Shown here one piece after another: positions 8,310 through 17,470 of a stretch of 64,000 nucleotides of DNA. The first letter of the stretch is position 1. Every line of letters begins with the position of its first letter. Source of the DNA: Cognatundibacterium griseum (lineage in GTDB: Bacteria > Pseudomonadota > Gammaproteobacteria > Burkholderiales > Burkholderiaceae_D); assembly GCF_014284195.1 (NCBI RefSeq), contig NZ_JACOGC010000002.1, forward strand, positions 800,263 to 864,262. Reading direction: 5' to 3'. The notes beneath the pieces are model-generated. The model saw only the letters and a list, made by a program, of their open reading frames with translations, did no database searches and was not told where the DNA came from. The position numbers were made by a program, and so were the translations under genes.

Positions 8310-9218
8310 TCAATGCAGGTTGTGCAAATCGCTCGCTGTGACAGCCTTGCCGTCACGATTCAGTTCAATGATACGCAATGCGCTTCCATCTCCGCATACG
8401 CCAAATATCGCATTATCCACTACATGCAAGCCTGGCGGCAAATCCGGAAACGACAAATCCGATAAGCGTGCTTTTATGATAATAAAATGATGCCCGGATT
8501 GCTCGAAAAAAGCGCCCGGATAAGGTGGTGCGACGGCACGGTGCAGATTGTAGACTTGTTGCGCAGGTTGTGACCAGTCAATCCGGCCGTCTTCCGGCTT
8601 GCGTCCGCCAAAATAACTGCCGGCAGCCAGATTATTCGGTTGTACCTGAATTTTTCCTGCGATTAGGCCGGGCAGGGCGCGCCACAAAGTCTGCTCTGCA
8701 GCCACGGTCAGTTTGCCAAAAACTTCATAAGCAGTGTCGTCCGGCAGGATTGGCACGCTGGTCTGTCCGACTATGCCGCCTGCGTCAGGTTTGGCGGCCA
8801 TTTCATGCAAGGTTGCACCGGTCTCAGTTTCTCCGTGCAGCACAGCCCAGTTCACCGGAACGCGACCACGGTATTTGGGAAGCAGCGAACCATGTAAGTT
8901 ATAAGCACCGCGTTTTGCCAGTGCCAGTAATGTGACTGGCAGCATATGGCGGTAATAAAAGCTGAAAATGAAATCGGGGGAAACAGATGCCACTCGCTGA
9001 TATAGCTCTTCCGATTTCGGGTCAGCTGGCGTGAGCGTTTCTATGCCATGCTCTTTGCAGAGGTCGGCAACCGATTCAAACCAGATCGTTTCGGCAGGAT
9101 TATCTTCATGCGTTACCACCAGGGCGATATGGATTCCCCTGGCCAGCAAGGTCTTGATGCTGCGGACGCCGACGTTGTGATAGGCAAAAACAACAGCGAC
9201 AGGTTTTTCAGAAATCAT
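8310..9218 (-). CDS. UDP-Ara4N formyltransferase (ArnA N-terminal-domain type)
   Basis: Transfers formyl from 10-formyl-tetrahydrofolate to UDP-4-amino-4-deoxy-L-arabinose. I chose ATG at 9218 (MISEKPVAVVFAYHNVG), two bases after the arnC stop, giving 302 residues that match the ArnA N-terminal half. Upstream ATGs lie inside arnC. Visible hallmarks are the formyltransferase signature NLHGSLLPKYRGRVPVNWAVLHGE, with the catalytic Asn-x-His, and the downstream Asp of KPDAGGIVGQ. A C-terminal formyltransferase domain follows (GRKPEDGRIDWSQPA). It works with the separate decarboxylase downstream. Confidence 0.93.
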   Translation of the reverse strand: MISEKPVAVVFAYHNVGVRSIKTLLARGIHIALVVTHEDNPAETIWFESVADLCKEHGIETLTPADPKSEELYQRVASVSPDFIFSFYYRHMLPVTLLALAKRGAYNLHGSLLPKYRGRVPVNWAVLHGETETGATLHEMAAKPDAGGIVGQTSVPILPDDTAYEVFGKLTVAAEQTLWRALPGLIAGKIQVQPNNLAAGSYFGGRKPEDGRIDWSQPAQQVYNLHRAVAPPYPGAFFEQSGHHFIIIKARLSDLSFPDLPPGLHVVDNAIFGVCGDGSALRIIELNRDGKAVTASDLHNLH

Positions 9219-9219
9219 C

Positions 9220-10185
9220 TTAGTTACTTTCCGGTGCGTCGCTGGAATGATTTTCCAGAATGGTTTGCACCACATAACGCGGTCTTCCCCGGACTTGCTG
9301 ATAGATACGGCCGACATATTCTCCCAGCAAGCCAATACCAAACAGGATGACGCCCATCAGAAAGAATGCGATCGCAAACAGGGTGAACAGTCCTTCGGCT
9401 TCCGCGCCGAATATAAAACGCCGCACCAGCAGAAGGCTGACGAGCCCGCCTGCCAGAAGGGACAACATCATGCCCAGCATCGAGAACCATTGCAAAGGCA
9501 TGATGGAAAATCCGGTCATCAGATCGAAATTCAGGCGGATCAGACTGTAAATAGAATATTTGGACTCGCCGGCAGAGCGTTCTTCATGTTCGACGATGAT
9601 TTCAGTGGGCTTGCGTGAAAAAGTGTAAGCCAGTGCCGGCACGAAAGTGTTGACCTCGCTGCACTGGTTGATCAGATCAATCACGTTGCGGCCATAAGCA
9701 CGCAGCATATTGCCCTGATCGGTGATTTTGATGCGGGTGATTTTTTCACGCAGGCGGTTCATCGCTTTGGAGGCATAGGTCCGCCAGGCAGAATCCTGGC
9801 GTTTGCGGCGGATGGAACCGACGTAGTCATACCCCTCGCGCATTTTGTCTACCAGCGCCCCGATTTCCTCTGGCGGATTCTGTAAATCGGCATCCAGTGT
9901 GACCACGATATTGCCATGCGTGGCCTGGAATCCGGCCAGAATCGCCATATGTTGGCCATAATTGCCGTTGAACAGCACAACGCGCGTCACATCTGGCCGC
10001 AAGCGGAACTGATCAGACAGGATCAGCGCCGTATTATCCCGGCTGCCATCGTTGACAAATACAATTTCATAGCTGATGCCGCGCCCGGCGAGTGCGTCCA
10101 GTGCGGGATACAGGCGGGCGAACAGCTTGGCCAGACCGGCTTCTTCGTTATATACAGGAATGACGACAGAGAGTTCGGGTTTCAT
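9220..10185 (-). CDS. arnC: ArnC, undecaprenyl-phosphate 4-deoxy-4-formamido-L-arabinose transferase
   Basis: GT2-family glycosyltransferase that moves L-Ara4FN from UDP to undecaprenyl phosphate on the inner face of the inner membrane. The 321-residue product has the nucleotide-sugar fold (VVIPVYNEEAGLAKLF), the catalytic region VTLDADLQNPPEEI, and two C-terminal membrane helices (about 235-257 and 268-292). It sits between arnB (19 bp) and the formyltransferase gene (spacing one base). The related polyprenyl-P-dolichol-type transferases share the fold; the operon decides the call. Confidence 0.93.
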   Translation of the reverse strand: MKPELSVVIPVYNEEAGLAKLFARLYPALDALAGRGISYEIVFVNDGSRDNTALILSDQFRLRPDVTRVVLFNGNYGQHMAILAGFQATHGNIVVTLDADLQNPPEEIGALVDKMREGYDYVGSIRRKRQDSAWRTYASKAMNRLREKITRIKITDQGNMLRAYGRNVIDLINQCSEVNTFVPALAYTFSRKPTEIIVEHEERSAGESKYSIYSLIRLNFDLMTGFSIMPLQWFSMLGMMLSLLAGGLVSLLLVRRFIFGAEAEGLFTLFAIAFFLMGVILFGIGLLGEYVGRIYQQVRGRPRYVVQTILENHSSDAPESN

Positions 10186-10204
10186 CGTTTTTAATTGACC
10201 GGTT

Positions 10205-11338
10205 TCAGAGAAGGCGGGATTTTACCGCAGACACGATGCGTTCGATATCTGCTTTTGTCATTGTCGGGAACAGTGGCAAGGTCACGATTTGTTTGCCGAT
10301 GCGTTCGGCAACCGGGAACATGCCTTCCTTGAAGCCGCGATTCCGGTAATAGGTGAACAAATGAATCGCGCGGTAGTGATAACCCAGGCCGATCTGCACG
10401 TCCAGCATCTGCTGCATGAATACAGCGCGGTTGATCCGTTCCGGCAGGACCAGATGGAACATGTGCCAGTTAGAATTTTCAAAATCCGCCACTGGTAATT
10501 CCGCACCGGTCCGGGCTTCAAAATCACTGCCAAACTGCTCGAAATAATACTGCGCCAGCTCCAGCCGTTTGGCGTTGAATTCGGTCAGGCGTTTCATCTG
10601 ACCCAGACCGATAGCGGCAGCGATATCCGTCATGTTGTATTTGCCGCCCAATACATCCACATCGATGCCATCCAGGCCGCTGCGCGTGACGCCTTGTAAT
10701 CGATATTTTTCCGCCAGACGGGCTTCTTCTGCATTATTCAGCACCAGGCAGCCGCCTTCACCAGTCATGATGTTTTTATTGACTTGAAAACTGAACGACA
10801 CGAAATCACCGAATGCACCGATCCGTTTTCCTTTCCAGCTGGAGCCGATCGCCTGAGCCGCATCTTCAATCACGCGCAGCTTGTATTTGCTGGCAATTGC
10901 GTACAGCTTGTCCATGTCGCATGGCAGGCCGCACATGTGCACGGGAATGATTGCTTTGGTGCGTGGAGTGATGACCGCTTCCACTTTATCCAGATCAATA
11001 TTGTGCGTTTTGGGATCAATGTCGGCGAAGACCGGAGTCGCACCTGTTTCGATAATGACGTTGGCAGTTGCCACCCACGAATTGGGGGTCGTGATGACTT
11101 CGTCACCTGCACCGATGCCAGCGATACGCAAGGCAATTTCCATGGTGCAGGTTCCTGAATTGAAAGTGCGCACCGGACGGCCGCCAAAATATTCAGACAG
11201 CTGCGCTTCGAGCGCCTGTACTTTCGGGCCGCTGGTCAGCCAGCCAGACCGCAGCACCTCCGCTACCGCTGCGATGGTTTCTTCGTCGATGGTCGGTTTG
11301 GTAAATGGCAGGAAGTTTAAAGACTCACTCATGGTCAT
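10205..11338 (-). CDS. arnB: ArnB, UDP-4-amino-4-deoxy-L-arabinose aminotransferase
   Basis: PLP enzyme of the DegT/DnrJ/EryC1 family that aminates UDP-4-keto-pentose with glutamate. The 377-residue protein begins LPFTKPTIDEETIAAVAEVLRSGWLTSGP, has the PLP-phosphate region SGTCTMEIAL, VIEDAAQAIGS and the catalytic Lys in FSFQVNKNIMTGEGG. The upstream 134 bp hold several competing inverted repeats (separate entry), so expression may be tuned within the operon at this point. Confidence 0.95.
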   Translation of the reverse strand: MTMSESLNFLPFTKPTIDEETIAAVAEVLRSGWLTSGPKVQALEAQLSEYFGGRPVRTFNSGTCTMEIALRIAGIGAGDEVITTPNSWVATANVIIETGATPVFADIDPKTHNIDLDKVEAVITPRTKAIIPVHMCGLPCDMDKLYAIASKYKLRVIEDAAQAIGSSWKGKRIGAFGDFVSFSFQVNKNIMTGEGGCLVLNNAEEARLAEKYRLQGVTRSGLDGIDVDVLGGKYNMTDIAAAIGLGQMKRLTEFNAKRLELAQYYFEQFGSDFEARTGAELPVADFENSNWHMFHLVLPERINRAVFMQQMLDVQIGLGYHYRAIHLFTYYRNRGFKEGMFPVAERIGKQIVTLPLFPTMTKADIERIVSAVKSRLL

Positions 11339-11385
11339 CTTTCATCAACAGTTAATAAGTCGGGGTTGACTGCCCCATATACTCA

Positions 11386-11452
11386 GGGGGAGTATTTAAG
11401 ACTCCCCTTTAAAATTAGTGGGGAGCAGGGCATTTTTTATCTATACTCCCCC
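11386..11452 (-). repeat. Competing inverted repeats in the arnB leader
   Basis: Four G-rich or C-rich blocks occur in transcript (minus) order. A is GGGGGAGTAT (11452-11443), B is CTCCCC (about 11423-11418), C is GGGGAGT (11407-11401) and D is ATACTCCCCC (11395-11386). C can pair with D (7 bp, 7-base loop), A can pair with B, or A can pair with D over ten perfect bases. The A-D pairing excludes the other two. No T run follows, so it is not a simple terminator. An RNA switch, processing site or DNA operator are all possible. Confidence 0.5.
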
Positions 11453-11472
11453 ATTTTTTCGGATTTGGCGTT

Positions 11473-11844
11473 CTAGCTTTTTACCAGCAGGGCGACGCCG
11501 ATGATAATAATGCCGATTGCCAGCAAGCGTTGCAACGACATCAGCTCCCCCAGAAAATACCAGGCACCGAGTGCATTCACGATATAGCCGATCGAGAGCA
11601 TCGGGTACGCGATTGATACATCAACGCGGGATAAACCGATAATCCAGACCACCACCGAAATTACATAGCACGAGAGACCGCCGATAATCGGCAACTGGGT
11701 TGCCAGTTGCACGCCGGTGTGGAACCAGTTTTCAGCATTCAGATGAATGGCGCCGACTGCATTGGTGCCTTTTTTCAGCAGCAACTGCGCCAGCGCATTG
11801 AGCAAAATGCCGGTAATGATAAAACCAAAAGTATTCAGATTCAT
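11473..11844 (-). CDS. Small EamA/SMR-type membrane protein, ArnE/ArnF-like flippase subunit
   Basis: A 123-residue protein with four predicted membrane helices, starting MNLNTFGFIITGILLNALAQLLLKKG; the Ala-Gln-x-x-x-Lys-x-Gly motif is typical of ArnE/ArnF and related EamA half-transporters. I chose the ATG at 11844 because the longer frame overlaps arnT and is not hydrophobic. ArnE-ArnF flip undecaprenyl-phosphate-Ara4N across the inner membrane. Only one such gene lies in this operon, so it may act as a homodimer or pair with a subunit encoded elsewhere. It lies 22 bp after arnT. Confidence 0.85.
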   Translation of the reverse strand: MNLNTFGFIITGILLNALAQLLLKKGTNAVGAIHLNAENWFHTGVQLATQLPIIGGLSCYVISVVVWIIGLSRVDVSIAYPMLSIGYIVNALGAWYFLGELMSLQRLLAIGIIIIGVALLVKS

Positions 11845-11866
11845 AAAAATTTCAGGCCAAAAGTGT

Positions 11867-13558
11867 TTATTGCGTGACTGCGGGTAGGGCGATGATGACC
11901 CGTTTGGGGTCTTCGCCGATGACGCGCATCGGGAGATGCTGATTCTGGAAGTCGTGATAAATATCCGTGCGCAGAATAGCCATCGCTGTCTCTCCATTTT
12001 GCTGATGCTTCAGCCAGCGAGTAACGAAGTCCTCCCGTTTGGGAATCCATAATTCCGGTTGTTGCTGGAGGCCAAATTCCATTTCATCTGGAAATTCAAC
12101 CAGAATCAGCTGATGCTGCAGATAAAACGGCAGCGCCTGTTCGTAGCGGCCTACCGCATAAACCGGCGTATCCGGATTTTTCAGCTCAGCCTGTATGGCC
12201 GGAATATGCGCCGTTCCTGCAATATATTTCCCCCACGGATCATGGCCGAGAAAGGCAATTTGACCGGCCAGAAAACCACTTAGCGCCAACAAGACGACGG
12301 CCCAGTCCTTGCCTGCCTGCCTGCTGGCAGCCACTCTCCAGGCAGCCAGACCGCCCGCGAGCGTCAGCCCGCTGGCAGCCAGCAGCCACGGCAGATAGTG
12401 CTGATAAAGCGGAACTTCGATTGCCGGTTTGTTCTGAACCAGCTTTGTCACCAGAGAAGGCAGACCCAGCAATCCGGTCAGGCCAATTGCGGCGAACAGA
12501 ATTGCGGCCAGCCTGATATGGCGTACCGTACTGTTTTCAATCGCAACCGCAATCAGCAGGGCCAGCGCGGGGAAAATCGGCAAAATGTAACCTGGCAGCT
12601 TGGAGCCGGAAATGCTGAAAAAGAAGAAAAAGAAAACAGACCAGATCAACAGCAGTTTCAGAGGCTGAAAACCTCGTGATTTTTCACTGACGCCAGCCCA
12701 CAATCCTTGCAGCAGCAACCCCAGCCAGGGAACGATGCCCAGCAGCAGGAAAGGAAAAAAATAGTACCAGGCACCACCCCGTTTATGCACTCCGCTGGTG
12801 AAACGGTCGAAATGCTCGTGGATGAAGAAAAAATGCGGATGCTCAGGGTTGCGCAGGGCAATCAGTATGAACCATGGGGCGGTGATGATCAGGAACAGGG
12901 CCAGGCCTTTCCAGAAATGCAGACGTGTCCACAATTTCCAGTCACGCGTCAGCAGGGTGTAAATCACCAGCACAGCACCGGGCAGCACAAAGCCAATCAA
13001 TCCTTTAGACAGGGTGGCAAGTGCCATGCCCGCCCAGCACAGCAGCATAAAATTACGCTGTTCCCGTTCGCTGGCGTCGTTGCGCTGGCCCAGCAATAGG
13101 CCGCACATGCAGATGGCCATCATACCTGACAGCCCCATATCCAGTGAATTTACATGGCCCATACCGGCCCAGTAAAAACTGGATGCCAGCACCAGACCGG
13201 CCATGATGCCAATCCGCCGGCTGAAAACACGCATTCCCGTAAACACGACCGATGCGACGCCGATCAGGCCGCACAAGCCGGTCCATAGTCTGGCCTGCCA
13301 GTCTCCGAGTCCGAAAACGGCAAAGGTCAGCGCATTCATCCAGTTTTGCAGCGGCGGCTTCTCAAAATATTTAATACCATTCAGACGCAGGGTAATCCAG
13401 TCGCCGCTGGCGAGCATTTCGCGCGCCATTTCGGCATAGCGGCCCTCATCAGTCGGAACCAGGGTTCTGGTTCCCAACATGACCAGCCAGACGACTAAAA
13501 AGCCGATACTCAGCACCCACAGCGTGCGGGTTGACTCAAAAGGGGAGCGTGCATTCAT
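11867..13558 (-). CDS. arnT: ArnT, lipid A 4-amino-4-deoxy-L-arabinose transferase
   Basis: Inner-membrane GT83 glycosyltransferase that attaches Ara4N to lipid A phosphates on the periplasmic side, which lowers negative charge and gives polymyxin resistance. The 563-residue protein has many hydrophobic helices and the conserved first periplasmic loop with TRTLVPTDEGRYAEMAREM and a following KYFEKPPLQNW. These are the acidic and aromatic motifs of the PMT/ArnT family. It is the second gene of the operon, 2 bp after the DUF498 gene. Other GT39/83 enzymes look similar, but the full arn set around it makes ArnT the clear call. Confidence 0.93.
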   Translation of the reverse strand: MNARSPFESTRTLWVLSIGFLVVWLVMLGTRTLVPTDEGRYAEMAREMLASGDWITLRLNGIKYFEKPPLQNWMNALTFAVFGLGDWQARLWTGLCGLIGVASVVFTGMRVFSRRIGIMAGLVLASSFYWAGMGHVNSLDMGLSGMMAICMCGLLLGQRNDASEREQRNFMLLCWAGMALATLSKGLIGFVLPGAVLVIYTLLTRDWKLWTRLHFWKGLALFLIITAPWFILIALRNPEHPHFFFIHEHFDRFTSGVHKRGGAWYYFFPFLLLGIVPWLGLLLQGLWAGVSEKSRGFQPLKLLLIWSVFFFFFFSISGSKLPGYILPIFPALALLIAVAIENSTVRHIRLAAILFAAIGLTGLLGLPSLVTKLVQNKPAIEVPLYQHYLPWLLAASGLTLAGGLAAWRVAASRQAGKDWAVVLLALSGFLAGQIAFLGHDPWGKYIAGTAHIPAIQAELKNPDTPVYAVGRYEQALPFYLQHQLILVEFPDEMEFGLQQQPELWIPKREDFVTRWLKHQQNGETAMAILRTDIYHDFQNQHLPMRVIGEDPKRVIIALPAVTQ

Positions 13559-13560
13559 CG

Positions 13561-13938
13561 TCAGGCGGTTTCCATAATGAGCGCCAGAGCGACTTTGCGT
13601 CCTTCTGCCATCAGAATATTATAGGTACGGCAGGCGGCCTGGTTATCCATGCATTCAACGCCGATTCTTTGGGAAGTCAGGCTGCTGATCAGTTTTGGAT
13701 GAATGAAGCGCTGACGATTCCCGGTTCCGAGGATCACCACATCCGGGCGGGTTGCTTCAATTTGCGCAAAATCTGCTGCGTTCAGATTATCAAAACGCTC
13801 TACCGACCAGAGGGCTGGTTTTGTTTCGGGCAGCACGATCAGACTGTGCCGGAAAGCGATGGCATTAATTTCAACGCTGTCAGCATCGTAAGCCGTGATG
13901 GTCTGATATTGCTGGGTCGGTGTGGAGTGCAACTTCAT
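13561..13938 (-). CDS. DUF498/Mth938-like protein, first gene of the arn operon
   Basis: A 125-residue soluble protein of the Mth938/Xcc1710 (DUF498) fold, recognised by the block RPDVVILGTGNRQRF and the terminal NILMAEGRKVALALI. Members occur in bacteria and as the mitochondrial complex I assembly factor NDUFAF3; the bacterial role is not established. It is separated from arnT by only 2 bp, so it is almost certainly co-transcribed with the arn genes. Whether it takes part in Ara4N modification or simply shares the promoter cannot be told from sequence. Confidence 0.85.
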   Translation of the reverse strand: MKLHSTPTQQYQTITAYDADSVEINAIAFRHSLIVLPETKPALWSVERFDNLNAADFAQIEATRPDVVILGTGNRQRFIHPKLISSLTSQRIGVECMDNQAACRTYNILMAEGRKVALALIMETA

Positions 13939-14069
13939 GTGGGTATTCTATGCAAAGGAGTATCTTTGACGGAGAGCTTTCAGTGCGGCATTGTAACTTT
14001 TTTTTCATGAATGTCATGCCCGCTCTCGCGTTGGTATGAAATTATTCTGTTGAGCGAATAGCCAAGATC

Positions 14070-14095
14070 ATAAAAAAGGCTCCCGCAGGAGCCTT
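14070..14095 (-). terminator. Rho-independent terminator after the chemoreceptor gene
   Basis: An 8-bp stem (14076-14083 with 14088-14095), loop of four, followed on the minus strand by TTTTTT. It lies 29 bp past the chemoreceptor stop codon. Confidence 0.85.
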
Positions 14096-14123
14096 GAAGA
14101 AAAGATTGACTGCGATACGCATC

Positions 14124-15875
14124 TCAGAATTCCTCCCATTCGTCTTGTGTTTTTTGCTGAGACTTGGCATCGATTTCCCTGATTTTGACAGGCAAGACTT
14201 TTTTGGGTGCTGCCTGCATGGCCCGCTTGCCGTGAATGGCAGCAGTAGCGGCAGTCCGTACCGGACTCAGGGCTTTCTTTTCAGGGGCTGTCGTCTGCGG
14301 CCGGTCATTTTCTTTGAGCTTAAATACACTGACTGCTTTCAGTAAATGTTCCGTCTGATCTTGCATCGCCGCTGCCGCGGCGGCGGCTTCTTCGACCAGT
14401 GCGGCGTTTTGCTGGGTCACATTATCCATTTCGGTGATGGCCAGGTTGATCTGGCCAATGCCATGGCTTTGCTCCGTGGTTGCCGCAGTAATTTCAGCGA
14501 TTACATCGGTCACGCGGCGCACGCTGTCCGATATCTCGGTCATGGTCTGTCCGGCTTTGTCCACCAGTTTACTGCCGTGATCGACGCTTTCCACCGAGTC
14601 ATTAATCAGAACCTTGATCTCTTTTGCCGCAGTCGCAGAGCGTTGCGCCAAATTGCGCACTTCCGAAGCCACCACCGCAAACCCGCGGCCCTGCTCGCCG
14701 GCACGCGCTGCTTCAACAGCCGCATTCAGTGCCAGGATATTGGTCTGGAAAGCAATGCCGTCAATGACGCCGATGATGTCGACAATTTTCTGGGAAGACG
14801 CATTGATCAGGGTCATGGTTGAAATCACTTCAGACACCACTGCGCCGCCTTTGACGGCCACATCCGTTGCCGAAGCCGCGAGCTGATTGGCTTGCCGGGC
14901 ATTGTCTGCATTATGCTGGACAGTGCTGGTCAGCTCCTCCATTGAAGAAGCTGTTTCTTCCAGCGAACTGGCCTGGGATTCGGTACGGCTGGATAAATCC
15001 ATGTTACCGCTGGCGATTTCTTTTGATGCACCGGAAATGGCATTGGCACTGGTCTTCACCTCTCCGATCAGGTGAGCGATGCTGTCGCGCATTGTTTTGA
15101 TTGAAAACAGCAGGCTGGAATTGTCTTTGTCACGTAAAACAATATCCTCTGTCAGGTTGCCTGCGGCAATGTGGCGCGTCATGGTTGCCGCATAATCAGG
15201 TTCTCCACCGAGCTGCCGTATCAGCCCCCGGACAATGAACAGGGACACGGCGACCAGCAATGCCGTCAGAATGGCGGCTCCTGCCGTTGCTTCCATCAGC
15301 CGCTCGTAGAATGTGGCATTGATTGAATCGATGTAAACACCAGATCCAATGACCCATCCCCACGGAGCAAAGCCTTTTACAAAAGAGACTTTTTGTACCG
15401 GCTCTGCATTTCCAGGCTTGGGCCACATATAGTAGACATAGCCTTCGCCATCTTTTTTGACGACGTCGACCATTTCAGAAAATAAATGTTTCCCGGTCGG
15501 ATCCTGCGTCGCGGACTGATTCTTTCCTTCCAGCTCCGGTTTAATCGGATGCATGACCATCACAGTCTGCATATCATTGATCCAGAAGTATTCACCCTGA
15601 CCGTAACGCAATGCCCGCACGGCATCTTTGGCGGCCTGCTGCGCCTCCGCCTCCGGCAGCTTGCCGCTCTTGAACTGGCCATAATAAAACTCAACCAGCT
15701 TTTCGGTAGTCTCTACGGTTTGCCTGACGTTGGCCTGCCTTTCCTGCAGAATCAGTCCTTTTTCTGAGATCAGGAAAGTCGCTGTCAATAAAAGGATGCC
15801 AATAACTGCGCCAAAAATTAAAATTCCGAGACGCCGGCTGATACTGAGCCTCTGAAGCGCGAGAAAAGCAGACAT
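14124..15875 (-). CDS. Methyl-accepting chemotaxis protein with single Cache domain
   Basis: A 583-residue transmembrane receptor. I chose ATG at 15875 because GGAGG precedes it and the protein then begins with a short cytoplasmic tail and a helix ([19 protein letters not shown]). The periplasmic part matches the sCache_2 domain ([27 protein letters not shown]), often a binder of small organic acids. A second helix, a HAMP segment and the signalling hairpin ([20 protein letters not shown]) follow. The C-terminus ends DEWEEF, a CheR/CheB-docking pentapeptide of xWxxF type, so this receptor can probably recruit adaptation enzymes. No chemotaxis genes are adjacent. The ligand is unknown. Confidence 0.93.
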   Translation of the reverse strand: MSAFLALQRLSISRRLGILIFGAVIGILLLTATFLISEKGLILQERQANVRQTVETTEKLVEFYYGQFKSGKLPEAEAQQAAKDAVRALRYGQGEYFWINDMQTVMVMHPIKPELEGKNQSATQDPTGKHLFSEMVDVVKKDGEGYVYYMWPKPGNAEPVQKVSFVKGFAPWGWVIGSGVYIDSINATFYERLMEATAGAAILTALLVAVSLFIVRGLIRQLGGEPDYAATMTRHIAAGNLTEDIVLRDKDNSSLLFSIKTMRDSIAHLIGEVKTSANAISGASKEIASGNMDLSSRTESQASSLEETASSMEELTSTVQHNADNARQANQLAASATDVAVKGGAVVSEVISTMTLINASSQKIVDIIGVIDGIAFQTNILALNAAVEAARAGEQGRGFAVVASEVRNLAQRSATAAKEIKVLINDSVESVDHGSKLVDKAGQTMTEISDSVRRVTDVIAEITAATTEQSHGIGQINLAITEMDNVTQQNAALVEEAAAAAAAMQDQTEHLLKAVSVFKLKENDRPQTTAPEKKALSPVRTAATAAIHGKRAMQAAPKKVLPVKIREIDAKSQQKTQDEWEEF

Positions 15876-16216
15876 GATTGCCTCCAGTTTATATTTTATA
15901 GGTGAATTGTTGTTAGGTATTTTTGCATATAAGTATTTGCTTGAATAGTGAAATATTTCCACGTGGAAAATTATTCACTTGTGCCAAATTGTTTTTTGTC
16001 ATTGTTTCTTTCCATACTAGTCTTTTTTTCTCTTAAGTAAAATTTCTCCGAGCTGTGCGAATCGGCAAACAAATCCGCCATAAATCCGATAATTACGGAA
16101 AACGAATTGATTAAACACAATTCCTTGTGCAAAATGCTCTGTTCGGCAGTGCAGCAAATAGAGGCGGTATTTCATTTGCTGACCGTTTTCAGGCGATCGT
16201 TTAAGGGAATTTGCTG
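15876..16216. promoter_or_regulatory. Divergent intergenic region with a TTTCCACGTGGAAA palindrome
   Basis: The 341 bp between the chemoreceptor and alaA hold the promoters of both genes. It is AT-rich and contains a perfect 14-bp palindrome TTTCCACGTGGAAA at 15956-15969. GTGAA (15948-15952) and TTCAC (15974-15978) flank it as an outer inverted repeat, one base out of register. This looks like a regulator binding site near the chemoreceptor promoter; the regulator is not identified. I see no small gene here. Confidence 0.45.
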
Positions 16217-17446
16217 GTGCGTCCAATACTCAAATCACAGAAATTAGCTGACGTCTGTTATGACATCCGTGGGCCTGTTATGGAAAAGGCTAAACAGATG
16301 GAGGACGAAGGGCACAAGATCATTAAATTAAACATCGGCAACCTGGCGGTGTTTAATTTTGATCCGCCTGATGAAATTGTCCAGGACATGATCCGGAACA
16401 TGCAGAACGCAGCCGGGTACACTGACTCCAAAGGCATGTTTGCGCCGCGCAAGGCAATCATGCACTACACGCAGGAAAAGCATATCCATGGCGTGACGAT
16501 TGAGGATGTGTATATCGGCAATGGCGCTTCCGAGCTGATCGTGATGGGAATGAATGCGTTGCTCAACAGCGGGGATGAAGTGCTGGTCCCGGCCCCGGAT
16601 TATCCTTTGTGGACTGCGGCGGTCAGTTTGTCCGGCGGCAAGCCAGTGCATTATATTTGCGATGAGACGGCCGACTGGATGCCGGATATCGATGACATCA
16701 AGAGTAAGATCACACCGAATACCAAAGCCATTGTCGTAATTAATCCAAACAATCCGACCGGGGCGCTTTATCCGGTGGAGGTACTGCAACAGATCGTTGA
16801 GGTTGCGCGTCAGCACCAGCTGATTGTTTTTGCTGATGAGATCTACGACAAAACCCTGTATGACGAAGCCGAACATACCTCGATTGCGTCGCTGGCGGAT
16901 GATGTGCTGTTTCTGACACTGAATGGGCTGTCAAAAAATTACCGCTCCTGCGGTTATCGCGCAGGCTGGATGGTGGTTTCCGGCGAAAAGCGGCATGCTA
17001 AAGATTACATTGAAGGTCTGAATATGCTGGCATCCATGCGTCTGTGCGCCAATGCGCCGGGACAGTTTGCGATTCAGACCGCACTGGGGGGCTATCAGAG
17101 TATTCAGGATCTGGTCGGTCCCGGTGGACGTTTGCTGAAACAGCGCAATCTGGCCCATCAGCTGCTGACCGAGATACCCGGGGTGACCTGCGTCAAACCC
17201 AAAGCAGCACTGTACATGTTTCCGAAGCTGGACCCCAAGATTTACCCGATCGCGGACGACCAGCAATTTATTCACGAGCTGCTGACCGAGCAGCGCGTTT
17301 TGTTAGTGCAGGGGACTGGTTTTAACTGGATCAGACCTGACCATTTCCGCGTGGTGTTCCTGCCTAATACGGATGATTTAACCGAAGCATTCGGACGGAT
17401 TTCCCGCTTCCTCGAAGCGTACCGAAAACGTCACGGCACCAATTAA
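16217..17446 (+). CDS. alaA: AlaA-type PLP-dependent alanine aminotransferase
   Basis: Class I aminotransferase converting pyruvate and glutamate to alanine and 2-oxoglutarate. I chose GTG at 16217 because AAGGGA lies eight bases upstream and the product then begins MRPILKSQKLADVCYDIRGPV, the family start; a TTG at 16211 is also in frame. The protein has 409 residues. Conserved parts are KLNIGNLAVFNF, NPNNPTGALYPVEVL, DEIYDKTLY and the PLP Lys in LNGLSKNYRSCGYRAGW. It precedes hom by 24 bp, the usual betaproteobacterial alaA-hom order. Confidence 0.92.
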   Translation: MRPILKSQKLADVCYDIRGPVMEKAKQMEDEGHKIIKLNIGNLAVFNFDPPDEIVQDMIRNMQNAAGYTDSKGMFAPRKAIMHYTQEKHIHGVTIEDVYIGNGASELIVMGMNALLNSGDEVLVPAPDYPLWTAAVSLSGGKPVHYICDETADWMPDIDDIKSKITPNTKAIVVINPNNPTGALYPVEVLQQIVEVARQHQLIVFADEIYDKTLYDEAEHTSIASLADDVLFLTLNGLSKNYRSCGYRAGWMVVSGEKRHAKDYIEGLNMLASMRLCANAPGQFAIQTALGGYQSIQDLVGPGGRLLKQRNLAHQLLTEIPGVTCVKPKAALYMFPKLDPKIYPIADDQQFIHELLTEQRVLLVQGTGFNWIRPDHFRVVFLPNTDDLTEAFGRISRFLEAYRKRHGTN

Positions 17447-17470
17447 TCCAAATTACTGTTTAAAAATCAT

